From contig CAYVIB010000003.1 in assembly GCA_964451365.1 (NCBI GenBank), positions 62,001 to 126,000 on the forward strand: a stretch of DNA of 64,000 nt. Reading direction: 5' to 3'. The notes beneath the pieces are model-generated. The model made no database searches and was not told where the DNA came from. It worked only from the letters and a program-made list of their open reading frames with translations. The stretch comes from CAYVIB01 sp964451365 (GTDB taxonomy: Bacteria > Pseudomonadota > Gammaproteobacteria > Pseudomonadales > Cellvibrionaceae). Below, piece after piece: positions 1 to 8,277 of the stretch. Both the position numbers and the translations under genes were made by a program. How positions within the stretch are numbered: the stretch's first letter is position 1; each line of letters starts with the position of its first letter.

Positions 1-385
1 CGAAGCCGGGGTGCTGATGCACGGTCCTACTTTTATGGGCAATCCGTTAGCCTGTTCCATCGCTGACGCCAGTATCGATTTGTTGCTGTCTTTTGATTGG
101 CAACAGAAAATCCAGACGATTGAAAAGCAACTAAAAGCGGAATTGTCCGCGTGCCTTGAGTTGGATTCAGTGGCCGATGTCCGCGCTCTGGGAGCCATTG
201 GCGTGGTGGAATTAAAAGAGCCGGTTGATATGCCGACGCTACAACCGATGTTGGTGGAGCACGGTATCTGGCTGCGACCGTTCGGCAAACTTGTCTATAT
301 GATGCCGCCTTATGTTATTCGTAAGGAACAACTGTCAAAATTGACTTCGGCGACGTTTGCCACGCTTTGGGAATATGAGAAATAG
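1..385 (+). CDS. bioA: Adenosylmethionine-8-amino-7-oxononanoate aminotransferase, C-terminal part
   Basis: Open from the left edge; the reading frame is already open at base 2 and ends in TAG at 383-385, so only about the last 127 residues are present. The fragment starts near HGPTFMGNPLACSIADASI, typical of the late PLP fold of BioA, and ends with LRPFGKLVYMMPPYVI, the conserved BioA C-terminal motif. BioA makes 7,8-diaminopelargonate from KAPA with S-adenosylmethionine as amino donor in biotin synthesis. The PLP lysine lies upstream of the window and cannot be checked. Other class III aminotransferases are possible, but the C-terminal motif favours BioA. Confidence 0.88.
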   Translation, partial: EAGVLMHGPTFMGNPLACSIADASIDLLLSFDWQQKIQTIEKQLKAELSACLELDSVADVRALGAIGVVELKEPVDMPTLQPMLVEHGIWLRPFGKLVYMMPPYVIRKEQLSKLTSATFATLWEYEK

Positions 386-397
386 TGCCGACGGCGG

Positions 398-510
398 GAC
401 CGGGTGAAGGCCTGCGAGACGCGCCGGAATGCCGGCCTAGCGTGAATCCATCCCTGGCGGCTCAACGTCGACATCCTGCCTCCGATGGTCTCGCAGGTCT
501 TCACCCGATC
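398..510. repeat. Intergenic inverted-repeat element downstream of bioA
   Basis: Two 23-bp arms at 398-420 and 488-510 are reverse complements with two mismatches (core GGGTGAAGGCCTGCGAGAC against GTCTCGCAGGTCTTCACCC). They enclose about 67 bp. This fits a dispersed palindromic repeat of the kind found between gammaproteobacterial genes. No coding potential is visible, and there is no T-tract of the type needed for an intrinsic terminator. It lies between the 3' ends of convergent bioA and trpS. Confidence 0.65.
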
Positions 511-622
511 CTTTTGTGCCACGTTTAACCGCGAAAACGGCGAGTGGCGCTTTGCTTACCCGCCTACGCATCTGCGGTTTTATAGCAGGAAAAATTCTAA
601 ATTGGCTCTATAGGCAGACACC

Positions 623-1627
623 CTAAAGCCCATAAATCCCTATCGCTTTCTTGATCTTTTTCAACAAGGGGACACTGTAAGAACGCGCCTTTTCCGCCCC
701 TTCCTGTAAAATGCGTTCGATCGTTTTGGAATCTTCCATCAACGCCTGATATTTTTCCCGGGCCTCCGCCAGTTCGTTGTTAACCAGCTCAAACAACTGC
801 TTTTTTGCTTCGCCCCAGGCGATACCGGCGGCAAACTGCTCGCGCATGTATTGCGCTTGCTCCGGCATGGCAAACGCCTGCCAGATCTGGAAAACGGTGG
901 AGTCATCCGGGTCTTTCGGCTCTCCCGGCTCAAGCAGGTTGGTTTTGATTTTATTGACATGTTTACGCAGCTGTTTTTCGGGTAAAAACAGCGGGATCGT
1001 ATTGTTGTAGCTCTTGCTCATTTTGCGCCCGTCCAGGCCCTGCAAAACCGCCACTGAATCTTCCACCACCGCTTCCGGCAGAACGAACACATCGCCAAAA
1101 TGATGATTGAATCGCGCCGCGATATCCCTCGCCATTTCCACATGCTGTATCTGATCCTTTCCCACCGGCACCCGGGAAGCGTTGAACATAAGGATGTCCG
1201 CCGCCATCAGCACGGGATAGCTGAACAAGCCCATGGTAATTCCATAGTCCGGGTCTTCGCCCTCTTCCTGATTGGCGGCAACGGCAGCCTTATACGCGTG
1301 CGCGCGATTCATCAGGCCCTTGGCTGCCATGCAGCTGAGAATCCAGCTCAGTTCGGAAATTTCCGGTATATCGGACTGGCGATAAAAAACCACCTTGTCC
1401 GTATCCAGTCCCAGCGCGAGCCAGGTAGCGGCTATTTCCCTGGTGGACTGGTGTATTTTCTCCGGCTCGTGACACTTGATCAGGGCGTGCAGGTCCGCCA
1501 GAAAATAAAACGCCAGCGAATCATCGCTTTGGCTCGCCTGAATAGCGGGGCGAATCGCGCCAACGTAATTTCCCAGGTGAGGCGTTCCCGTTGTTGTAAT
1601 ACCTGTCAATACTCGTTGCTTGCTCAT
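623..1627 (-). CDS. trpS: Tryptophanyl-tRNA synthetase
   Basis: Class I aminoacyl-tRNA synthetase charging tRNA-Trp. The frame is open further upstream, but the family N-terminus MSKQRVLTGITTTGTPHLGN starts at the ATG at 1627, giving 334 residues, the usual bacterial TrpRS size. The HIGH-like signature is PHLGNY near residue 16 and the KMSKS loop is DGRKMSKSYNN in the second half. SYPVLMAADIL and VGKDQIQHVE are typical TrpRS active-site stretches. It is transcribed toward bioA and lies 76 bp downstream of the glycosyltransferase gene, probably in the same transcript. Confidence 0.96.
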   Translation of the reverse strand: MSKQRVLTGITTTGTPHLGNYVGAIRPAIQASQSDDSLAFYFLADLHALIKCHEPEKIHQSTREIAATWLALGLDTDKVVFYRQSDIPEISELSWILSCMAAKGLMNRAHAYKAAVAANQEEGEDPDYGITMGLFSYPVLMAADILMFNASRVPVGKDQIQHVEMARDIAARFNHHFGDVFVLPEAVVEDSVAVLQGLDGRKMSKSYNNTIPLFLPEKQLRKHVNKIKTNLLEPGEPKDPDDSTVFQIWQAFAMPEQAQYMREQFAAGIAWGEAKKQLFELVNNELAEAREKYQALMEDSKTIERILQEGAEKARSYSVPLLKKIKKAIGIYGL

Positions 1628-1703
1628 TTTTACAACCGAAGAGATTCTGAAAAATCCGCAATCATACCCGCTGAAAAATCTGATTGAAACAACCGCCAGC
1701 CGC

Positions 1704-2813
1704 TTATTTTTTTGCCGGTACCAACTCATTAAAAAGCGATTGATATTCAGGACCCAGCCGGTTCCAACTGAAATTATCCCTGATAACTGCCGCGCAATCG
1801 TCTACCCCATCGGTGACCATTTCCGCGATACGGGCTGCACAGGCTTTGGCTTCGCGATCAATGTCCTGCTCCGCTGACTCATAGCGATATTCCACGGGAA
1901 ATATCTCCCGGTAGGACAATCGGTCGGGCACGACAGGTCGACAGCCCAATAAGGCGCCTTCCAATACCGCCAGCCCCTGAAAGTCGTGTATCGCCGTGGA
2001 TAGGACGCCGTCGGCCCGGCTCAGCAGTTGGTAGTAGGCATGCCGGTCTTCGACAAACCCCCAGTGGCCCCGCCAATTCCTCTCCGCCAACAATTGGCTG
2101 ATTGCCGCAAACTCCTCCGGCGCATTTCGAAAACGCTGGCCGATAATATGAAACTGCAGATTCAGCTCCGGTGCCAGCGCTTTCAGGCATGCCAGCAGCC
2201 GGTCGGGGCCCTTGTCGTACTCCCACCGATGGTTCCAGACAAGGGAAAAGGGGCCCGCCGGCTTCTTCCCTGGAGCGACCTGCTTCACGATCTCATCACT
2301 GATCGGCACCGGCAGCACCCGGCTTTTATTTTCCAGCAGTTCGGGCAGTCCCGCCGGTATCTGGTCCGGCAGTTTTTTCAGCAAGCCGGCCACTCCTGAA
2401 AGAAACGTTTCTCTGTTGTAGTTACTGTTAAACAGAACAATGTCCGCGGCCAATGCGGAATACAGGTTGACCACCTGGGGTTCGAGGCTGGGCTGCTGCC
2501 GGTCTGTCGCCGGGTAGGCAAACTGATTTTCGTGAAAGTAAACAATGGTGGGAATGCAGCCAAGCTCCGGCACCATACCTTTTAACGCGGAAAGGTCTAC
2601 CACGGATGTGGCGATGATCAAATCGTAATGCCGGGTCAATACTTCCCGCTGGCCAAAGGCCCAGCAAAGACTGTTGCCCCGGATTCGCCAACTGAAAAAT
2701 CGCGGCTGCAGGACAAGTATCGTCCAGTTAACGTCGGAAAAATAATTCTCCAGCCCGATACGCCAGGCTTTATGGCTGGCGGCATCGTAGGCGGATAGCA
2801 GCAGGATGTTCAC
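1704..2813 (-). CDS. GTDC1/QTMAN-like glycosyltransferase (DUF3524 + GT4-type domain)
   Basis: About 369 residues from a GTG at 2813 (VNILLLSAYDAASHKAWR). The N-terminal half has the features I associate with DUF3524, now named the tRNA-queuosine mannosyltransferase N-domain: SAYDAASHKAWR, FSWRIRGN, YFHENQFAYP and FNSNYNRE. The C-terminal half is a GT-B donor domain with WNHRWEYDKGPDRLL and the sugar-nucleotide-binding stretch AIHDFQGLAVLEG. Eukaryotic GTDC1/QTMAN mannosylates queuosine in tRNA-Asp. The bacterial substrate is not shown by the sequence, so a queuosine role is inference from homology. No membrane segment is visible. It precedes trpS, which is suggestive but weak support for a tRNA role. 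Confidence 0.75.
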   Translation of the reverse strand: MNILLLSAYDAASHKAWRIGLENYFSDVNWTILVLQPRFFSWRIRGNSLCWAFGQREVLTRHYDLIIATSVVDLSALKGMVPELGCIPTIVYFHENQFAYPATDRQQPSLEPQVVNLYSALAADIVLFNSNYNRETFLSGVAGLLKKLPDQIPAGLPELLENKSRVLPVPISDEIVKQVAPGKKPAGPFSLVWNHRWEYDKGPDRLLACLKALAPELNLQFHIIGQRFRNAPEEFAAISQLLAERNWRGHWGFVEDRHAYYQLLSRADGVLSTAIHDFQGLAVLEGALLGCRPVVPDRLSYREIFPVEYRYESAEQDIDREAKACAARIAEMVTDGVDDCAAVIRDNFSWNRLGPEYQSLFNELVPAKK

Positions 2814-2874
2814 GGCTTGGAAGATTGTCAGAGTGCGCGGGGAAAAGCAAATACGCGGAGGTGTTTTACCACAC

Positions 2875-2926
2875 TGTAGGGGCACCCCTTGCGGGTGCCC
2901 TGGCAGGGGCGAGCCCCGCTCCTTGT
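2875..2926. repeat. Intergenic palindromic repeat, copy 1
   Basis: Begins TGTAGGGGCACCCCTTGCGG and contains nested palindromes (GGGCACCCC..GGGTGCCC and GGGGCGAGCCCC). A related copy starts TGTAGGGGCAACCCTTGCGG at 29702. Such elements are common dispersed intergenic repeats in proteobacteria. This copy sits between the glycosyltransferase start and the 3' end of the cNMP-binding gene. Confidence 0.6.
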
Positions 2927-2952
2927 ATCTACAATCAGGTATCTACAATCAG
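2925..2952. repeat. 14-bp perfect tandem duplication spanning a stop codon
   Basis: GTATCTACAATCAG occurs twice back to back at 2925-2938 and 2939-2952. The stop codon of the cNMP-binding/rhodanese-like gene (complement of 2949-2951) lies inside the gene-proximal copy. This is most simply a replication-slippage duplication. Confidence 0.85.
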
Positions 2953-3986
2953 GCGGCGTCCTTACTCTTGAGGATAAGCGCCTCGTAACCCGCCTGACAC
3001 AGCAGATGCGCGGCAATATCAGCCCTGCCGCCAGCATCGTCCGGCACCACGTATACCACGTTCGGACCGTCCAACTCAGCCAGCCGGGAACGCAGGCGCG
3101 ACAGCGGCACATTGATGCTTCCCGGAACATGGTTTAGCCTGTATTCCATCGGCATTTTTACGTCGATCAGTTTGTAGGGCTTGTCCAGGCTCTTCAGAAC
3201 CCGGTCTTCCACGTAACGCAGCACGGGAGATTTCAGCAATTCGGCAAAGTCCTCGGCGGTCAGGCGCTTCAGAATACCGTTGCTGGTCATCTGGACGGTG
3301 GCGTTGCGCACGGTGTTGCCCAAGAGCGCCTCTTCACCAAAGTAGCTGCCCGGGCCAAGAATCAGGTCCACACTTTCGGAACGGTTGTAAACCCTGGCGG
3401 AACCGGAAGCCAGGACATAAAAATAATCGCCCTTTTCCCCCTCCTTGATGACAACCTCGCCCTTGCCCTTGGCCACGTCCGCAAAGCGCAGGAATAGCTC
3501 CTGGACCTGGGTCAGGGGGATACGCGAGAACAAGGGGGACTGCAGCAACGAAGACATCCAGTCGCCGCCCTTTTCACTGATTTCCTCCACCTCGAACACC
3601 AGCCTGTCCACTTCCTCGCCGTCCTCGGACGTGGATGCCATGGTCTGGCTCCAGGCTACGATCCGGTCCAGTGCTTCGGCATCGATCGAAAACACGGTCG
3701 CCGAGGACTTTGCCAGAGCCGAACATCGGGTGGGTGTTTCCGGGTTAAGGGTGGATTCGGCCCGTTCGGAGCCGGACATGACCTGGGTCGCGTAAAAGGC
3801 CGCGTCGATAAGATCCACCTGGCCTTCCAGTAGGAAATATCGCACATCAACCGCCTTACTGCGCTTGAAGATCATGGTTCCCTTTGCGTAAGTGTTTGTT
3901 TTTATTATACGTAGTGCCTCTTCCAGGTACTTTTCTTCCAATCCTTTGAATGGCACGAATTTTCGTAATACTTCTAAATCGACCAT
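2949..3986 (-). CDS. Cyclic nucleotide-binding domain protein with C-terminal rhodanese-like domain
   Basis: 345 residues; the ATG at 3986 has a GAGG Shine-Dalgarno. Residues 1-120 look like a degenerate cNMP-binding fold (GTMIFKRSKAVDVRYFLLEGQVDL). Residues ~145-265 are a better one: VVIKEGEKGDYFYVLASGSARV and GPGSYFGEEALLGNTVRNATV. The PFGEEALL-like phosphate cassette is recognisable as YFGEEALL. Residues ~265-345 resemble a rhodanese domain (YKLIDVKMPMEYRLNHVPGSINVP), but the catalytic loop reads VVPDDAGGRADIA without cysteine, so sulfurtransferase activity is not expected. No DNA-binding helix-turn-helix is present. A cytoplasmic regulatory or scaffold role is inference. Confidence 0.8.
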   Translation of the reverse strand: MVDLEVLRKFVPFKGLEEKYLEEALRIIKTNTYAKGTMIFKRSKAVDVRYFLLEGQVDLIDAAFYATQVMSGSERAESTLNPETPTRCSALAKSSATVFSIDAEALDRIVAWSQTMASTSEDGEEVDRLVFEVEEISEKGGDWMSSLLQSPLFSRIPLTQVQELFLRFADVAKGKGEVVIKEGEKGDYFYVLASGSARVYNRSESVDLILGPGSYFGEEALLGNTVRNATVQMTSNGILKRLTAEDFAELLKSPVLRYVEDRVLKSLDKPYKLIDVKMPMEYRLNHVPGSINVPLSRLRSRLAELDGPNVVYVVPDDAGGRADIAAHLLCQAGYEALILKSKDAA

Positions 3987-4137
3987 GATTGGTTACCTCG
4001 TTTCTTGTGTTTTTATTCTGGTCTAAAAACAACTGAATATCTGAGGCAAAAATCACGGATTGCCTAGGAGTTCTCAAACTTTAAAATTTTTCTTAATTTG
4101 TTAACTAAGTGAGAATCCCTTTGCGAAAAACCGCTGC

Positions 4138-5442
4138 TCAATAAATAGTCTCCGCCGCTAAAAACCGCTCGATTAATCTGTACATCTGAATAGTATCCTC
4201 CCTGCCCGCCAGTTCGCGAATGGAATGCATGGCAAATGTCGGCACCCCCAGGTCCACGGTTTTGATACCGATCCCGGCGGCGGTGATGGGGCCAATAGTG
4301 CTCCCGCAACGCATGTCAGCGCGCATGACGAAATTCTGTAGAGGAATTTCATCGGCCGGTTTTTCTCCCCGGGCCAGCGTGCGAACAAACGCCGAGCCGT
4401 CACTGGCAGTGGCGTAGCCCTGGTTCGCATCAAATTTGATAACCGGCCCGCGATTGAGGATGGGGCCATGGTTGTCATCGTGTTTGTCCGCGTAGTTGGG
4501 GTGGATACCGTGGGCGTTGTCGATGGAAAACATCAACGAGTTGCGAATTACCCGCTGGCGTTCCTGATTGTTCGGATACAGGCGCCCGACCAGGTCCACC
4601 AGCATGGTTCCCTGAGCACCGATATCGCTACGGCTGCCCACTTCTTCGTGGTCATTGCAGATCAGGATCACGGTTTGCGCGCTTCCCGCGGCGGCAATCG
4701 CTTTTGCACCGACAAAACAGCTGAGCAGATTATCCAATCTCGCGCTGGCGATAAAACTGCTGTCCATGCCGACGAACGCAGGCGGCTGCGTGTCGTAGAA
4801 GCTCAAATTGAAATCCAGAATATCGTCAATCTCCGGGTCATCGCGCCGCAGAGTTTGCAATAGCAAATCGCGCAGGTCCAACGGCGCGTCGCCCTGGAAT
4901 AATATCGGGCTCATCTGCTTCTGCGGGTTGACAGCGCGACCTTCGTTGGCATTTCTGTCCAGATGAATGGCCAGGCTTGGGATGACGGCGACAGGGTTCT
5001 CGAAATCAATTAATTTGTGCAGCAGTTTTCCCTGGCGATCCAGGCATGACACTCTCCCGGCAATCGAAAGATCCCGGTCGAACCAAGGGTTCAGCAAAGC
5101 GCCGCCGTACACCTCTATCCCCAACTGGTGGTAGGAACGATTCAGCAGTTCCGGTGACGGTTTGACTTTAAGACACGGACTGTCAGTGTGCGCTCCTACG
5201 ACGCGAGCACCCGACTCAACAGCACTGCCTGTGCCGACAACAAATGCGACAAGCGATGACTGGGAACGCTCGAAATAGTAGCGCCCACCTCTTTCCAGCT
5301 CCCACTCGTTCTTTTCATCCAGTTTTGTAAAGCCGTTGCCTTCCAGCAGCGAAGACAAATTCAGGGTGGCGTGATACGGCGTGGGAGACCGCTGGAGAAA
5401 TGACAACAGTTCCGCGTTGAAATCTGGATTGTTGGACGACAT
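4138..5442 (-). CDS. apeB: M18 family aspartyl aminopeptidase
   Basis: 434 residues, close to the family length of about 430. It is a dinuclear zinc aminopeptidase that removes N-terminal acidic residues, cytosolic and multimeric in characterised members. Visible metal and catalytic motifs are VVGAHTDSPCLKVKP (His and Asp), ICNDHEEVGSRSDIGAQG (the Glu pair) and MRCGSTIGPITA near the C-terminus. GGALLNPWFDRDLSIAGRV is the characteristic M18 stretch. The ATG at 5442 is preceded by a strong GGAGG. It lies 47 bp downstream of uppP on the same strand and may be cotranscribed. Confidence 0.95.
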   Translation of the reverse strand: MSSNNPDFNAELLSFLQRSPTPYHATLNLSSLLEGNGFTKLDEKNEWELERGGRYYFERSQSSLVAFVVGTGSAVESGARVVGAHTDSPCLKVKPSPELLNRSYHQLGIEVYGGALLNPWFDRDLSIAGRVSCLDRQGKLLHKLIDFENPVAVIPSLAIHLDRNANEGRAVNPQKQMSPILFQGDAPLDLRDLLLQTLRRDDPEIDDILDFNLSFYDTQPPAFVGMDSSFIASARLDNLLSCFVGAKAIAAAGSAQTVILICNDHEEVGSRSDIGAQGTMLVDLVGRLYPNNQERQRVIRNSLMFSIDNAHGIHPNYADKHDDNHGPILNRGPVIKFDANQGYATASDGSAFVRTLARGEKPADEIPLQNFVMRADMRCGSTIGPITAAGIGIKTVDLGVPTFAMHSIRELAGREDTIQMYRLIERFLAAETIY

Positions 5443-5478
5443 GGTAACCTCCAGCCCGGTTTATCAAATACAAGAGCC

Positions 5479-5506
5479 AAAAACAAGAATCAAAAAACAA
5501 GAATCA
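5479..5506. repeat. 14-bp tandem duplication at the uppP stop codon
   Basis: AAAAACAAGAATCA is present at 5479-5492 and again at 5493-5506. The uppP stop (complement of 5490-5492) is created at the junction, and the upstream copy encodes the last residues of the protein. It parallels the duplication at 2925-2952. Confidence 0.85.
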
Positions 5507-6287
5507 GTATCAGAGCCACCCCGAGCACCAGCCGGTACCAGACAAACGGCATCATCCCGATACGATTTATAAAACTCAGGAAGTAATGTATGCAGAAATA
5601 GGCGCTGACAGCGGAAATTAGCGTTCCGAGTACAATGCCGAACCAATCGACACCGCTTGTACCGATCAGTTCCAAACCTTTGTAGCCTCCGCTGAGCGCT
5701 ATCACAGGGATGGAAAGCAAAAATGAGAAGCGGGCCGAGTCGTCCCGACCAAACCCTAGGAATAATGCCGCCGTGATTGTGATACCCGATCGCGAAGTAC
5801 CGGGAATCAGCGCAAGCGCCTGGGCGATACCAATAATCAGGGCCAGCTTGAAAGTCATATCCCGAAGCGCATATTTGTGCGAGACCTTGAGATCACTCCA
5901 GCCAAGCAGCAGACCGAAGAGGATAGTGGTTGCGGAGATTACCGCAATGGAGCGCGCGTGGGTTTCGATAATGTCGTTAAACAGAAGCCCCGCAAGGCCG
6001 GCGGGAACGGTGGCAATAATTATTTGCCACGCCAACATTCCTTCGGGATGGGCTCGCTCCCTCCCCAGAGTTCGAAACCATCCATCCGCCAGAGCGAAAA
6101 CATCCCGGCGAAAATAAACCAATACGGCGGCAAGTGTCCCGACATGCACCGCAACATCAAAAGAAAGCCCTTGGTCCGGCCAGCCGAGCACTTCCTTTGG
6201 CAAAATCAAATGCGCGGAACTGGAAATGGGTAAAAATTCCGTTATTCCCTGAATCAACGCCAACGCAATAACCTGAATGATATCCAC
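5490..6287 (-). CDS. uppP: Undecaprenyl-diphosphate phosphatase
   Basis: Inner-membrane enzyme that recycles the lipid carrier undecaprenyl phosphate for peptidoglycan and O-antigen synthesis. The chosen start is a GTG at 6287 (VDIIQVIALALIQGITEFLP) with an AAGGA ribosome site seven bases upstream, giving 265 residues, the usual size. An in-frame ATG further up lacks support. Motif 1 is ITEFLPISSSAHL and motif 2 is PGTSRSGIT. Seven or eight hydrophobic segments are visible, ending LVLGVALILILVF. Last residues lie in a tandem duplication. Confidence 0.95.
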   Translation of the reverse strand: MDIIQVIALALIQGITEFLPISSSAHLILPKEVLGWPDQGLSFDVAVHVGTLAAVLVYFRRDVFALADGWFRTLGRERAHPEGMLAWQIIIATVPAGLAGLLFNDIIETHARSIAVISATTILFGLLLGWSDLKVSHKYALRDMTFKLALIIGIAQALALIPGTSRSGITITAALFLGFGRDDSARFSFLLSIPVIALSGGYKGLELIGTSGVDWFGIVLGTLISAVSAYFCIHYFLSFINRIGMMPFVWYRLVLGVALILILVF

Positions 6288-6422
6288 AAAATTCCTTAAA
6301 TAGCCATTTAACAAATGTTTGCCCTGCAGCGGCATCAACGGGATATATGGTGCCGATACCAGGAATTAATTTTGCGATGCCTCCCTGTGCGCGAACCCTG
6401 CCCCCTCGACTCCACGTAATCA

Positions 6423-7148
6423 CTATTTGTTTCGAATTCGAACGCGCTTGTTCCATGAAACCTCATTTCGAAGATACAGCGGTTGAACATCCGCTATATT
6501 CTCAAGTCGGCCTTCATCCATCAGCTTCTTCCCAAAGTGCGCGAGATCCCGGGCATTCGGCATCAGGTTTTCATCGCAATCACGCAGAAAATCGTGTCGG
6601 ACCTTTTCCAAGGTCCAGCCATTTCCCACCCCCACCAGCCCGGCAGTTATTTTCAAGCTGGCGAGCGCACTATTTATGGCGTCCGCGCTATCGACGGCGG
6701 GTTTGGATATCTCGTGCAGTTTTTCTCCTTCCACACGGTACGCCGCCCAATAAATCTCATCCATTCTGGCGTCAATCATGGGCACCACGTAACACGGTAA
6801 TTTCGCTTCCGCGGCTTTTTCCAGTCGCCCGGTTTGCCGCGCCTGATACGCCAAAAGCTCAAGTGTGGAAACAGGAACAACCGGCAGGCAGGCCCCATAA
6901 GCGAGGCCCTGCGCAACGGACATGGCGATTCGTATCCCGGTAAAAGAGCCGGGGCCATGCGTCAATACGATTGTGTCAACGGTATGAAGTGAAACGCCCG
7001 ACTGAACCAACAACTCGTCCAGCAATGGGAGTAATACGCTGGCATGCGCGCGAGGTTTATCGGACAGCTTAAAAAAGGAATTATTGCCATCCAAAACTGC
7101 CACGGAACAGTTTTCTGATGATGCTTCAAGCGCAATCACTCGTGACAT
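6423..7148 (-). CDS. tsaB: tRNA threonylcarbamoyladenosine biosynthesis protein TsaB
   Basis: 241 residues with the ASKHA-type N-domain: VIALEASSENCSVAVL, then the signature VLTHGPGSFTGIRIAMSVAQGLAYG. TsaB pairs with TsaD and TsaE to add the threonylcarbamoyl group at A37 of ANN-decoding tRNAs. The middle DARMDEIYWAAY is also family-typical. It lies 136 bp ahead of uppP and downstream of the histone-like gene, which ends in its own terminator. In pseudomonads tsaB sits next to adk, and here only the histone-like gene and a small putative ORF separate them. Confidence 0.95.
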   Translation of the reverse strand: MSRVIALEASSENCSVAVLDGNNSFFKLSDKPRAHASVLLPLLDELLVQSGVSLHTVDTIVLTHGPGSFTGIRIAMSVAQGLAYGACLPVVPVSTLELLAYQARQTGRLEKAAEAKLPCYVVPMIDARMDEIYWAAYRVEGEKLHEISKPAVDSADAINSALASLKITAGLVGVGNGWTLEKVRHDFLRDCDENLMPNARDLAHFGKKLMDEGRLENIADVQPLYLRNEVSWNKRVRIRNK

Positions 7149-7220
7149 ATCGGGGAAAGAGATCCGGGTAAATAAAGGATTCGGCCGAAAACCGGCATTA
7201 TATTGGAAAATCCATATAAA

Positions 7221-7250
7221 AATCCCCCGTAAAGTGATTTACGGGGGATT
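7221..7250 (-). terminator. Intrinsic terminator of the histone-like gene
   Basis: A perfect 13-bp stem (AATCCCCCGTAAA / TTTACGGGGGATT) with a 4-base loop. Read on the minus strand it is followed by a T-rich run (TTTTATAT). It lies just past the stop of the H1-like gene and upstream of tsaB. Confidence 0.9.
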
Positions 7251-7303
7251 GTTTGCTATCGGAACGCCACCGCCTTAAAGAGCATGCGGCACGCCGTCTG
7301 GTA

Positions 7304-8110
7304 TTACTTCTTCTTGGGACGACCGGCTCGTTTGGCAGTAGCCTTACGCTTACCCGGCTTTGGGCCACGCTTGGCTGAAGCTTTTTTCGCTTTTGCCTTT
7401 TTAGCTGCCGGCTTTTTGGCTGCGGCTTTTTTTGCTGCCGGGGCCGCGGTTGCACCGGCGGCGGCATTGGCCGCTGCTTTCTTACGGCCGGCTGCCTTGC
7501 GCTTCTTGGGCTTGGCTTTTGCTTTTTTAGCCGCTGCGGCAGCTTTAGCTTTGGCTTTTTTCTCCGCCGCGGACGCTTTGGCGTTGGCTTTCTTGGCAGC
7601 TGTCTTCAGTTTCTTAGCATCAGCGGAAGCGCGTTTTTTGCTCCACTTGGCTGCAAAAGCTTTAGAAGCTTTTTCCAGGTCCGCTTCCGCTTTCGCGGCA
7701 AGCTTGGCTTTCAACTCAGCCACTTTAGCTGCCGCGGCTTCTTCCGCCGCCTTGGAGGCAGCAACGGATTTCGCGTTGGCCAGTGTAAGCTTCGCATTGG
7801 CTGCCGCTTCACGCGCCTTGACAACGCGCTCGGACGCTTTTGCAGCCGTGCTGCGTGCGCTTACCACGGCATTTTTACTGGCTGCCGTTTTGAGCTTGGC
7901 GGCCTTCTTGCGCGCTGCAGCAACTTTTTTACGGCTGGCGGAGGCCTTGGCGCTTTCGGTTTTCACCCTGGCTTGAGCTTTCTCAAGCGATGCCAGAGCC
8001 TTGGCAACAGCTGGCGAGACTTCGTTAGCTGTTGATTTTTTCGCTACAGCTTTCTTTGCAGCGGGTTTGCGGCCGGGTTTGCGGCCACGTTTTTTTGCTA
8101 CTCTTGCCAT
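7304..8110 (-). CDS. Histone H1-like, Lys/Ala-rich nucleoid protein (AlgP-like)
   Basis: 268 residues dominated by Lys and Ala, including many AAKKA and KAKA units, with a GAGGAG ribosome site before the ATG at 8110. The N-terminus has an AT-hook-like KKRGRKPGRKP and the C-terminus KRGPKPGKRKATAKRAGRP. Residues ~30-175 are less repetitive, heptad-rich and probably form a long helix (SLEKAQARVKTESAKAS). The composition matches AlgP/AlgR3-type histone H1-like proteins of pseudomonads, which bind DNA non-specifically and affect alginate gene expression. Orthology to AlgP is inference; low-complexity tails make homology hard to judge. Confidence 0.82.
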   Translation of the reverse strand: MARVAKKRGRKPGRKPAAKKAVAKKSTANEVSPAVAKALASLEKAQARVKTESAKASASRKKVAAARKKAAKLKTAASKNAVVSARSTAAKASERVVKAREAAANAKLTLANAKSVAASKAAEEAAAAKVAELKAKLAAKAEADLEKASKAFAAKWSKKRASADAKKLKTAAKKANAKASAAEKKAKAKAAAAAKKAKAKPKKRKAAGRKKAAANAAAGATAAPAAKKAAAKKPAAKKAKAKKASAKRGPKPGKRKATAKRAGRPKKK

Positions 8111-8277
8111 CAGTTTCTCTCCTCACATTAATCGAGATTAAACCCCAGTCCGATCGGGAACATTTTTAAAACATAGCACCTAACAGACGCATCCACGTCT
8201 AATAAAGAATATTATTTTATATTTTTAGTTTTTGCACGTTTTTAGTGGCATTTTTTGCATCAAATTAGTAATTTTTA

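Noticed and set aside
1100..1687. 195-codon plus-strand frame
   Set aside because: Lies antisense inside trpS, no ribosome site or family resemblance; shadow of a real gene.
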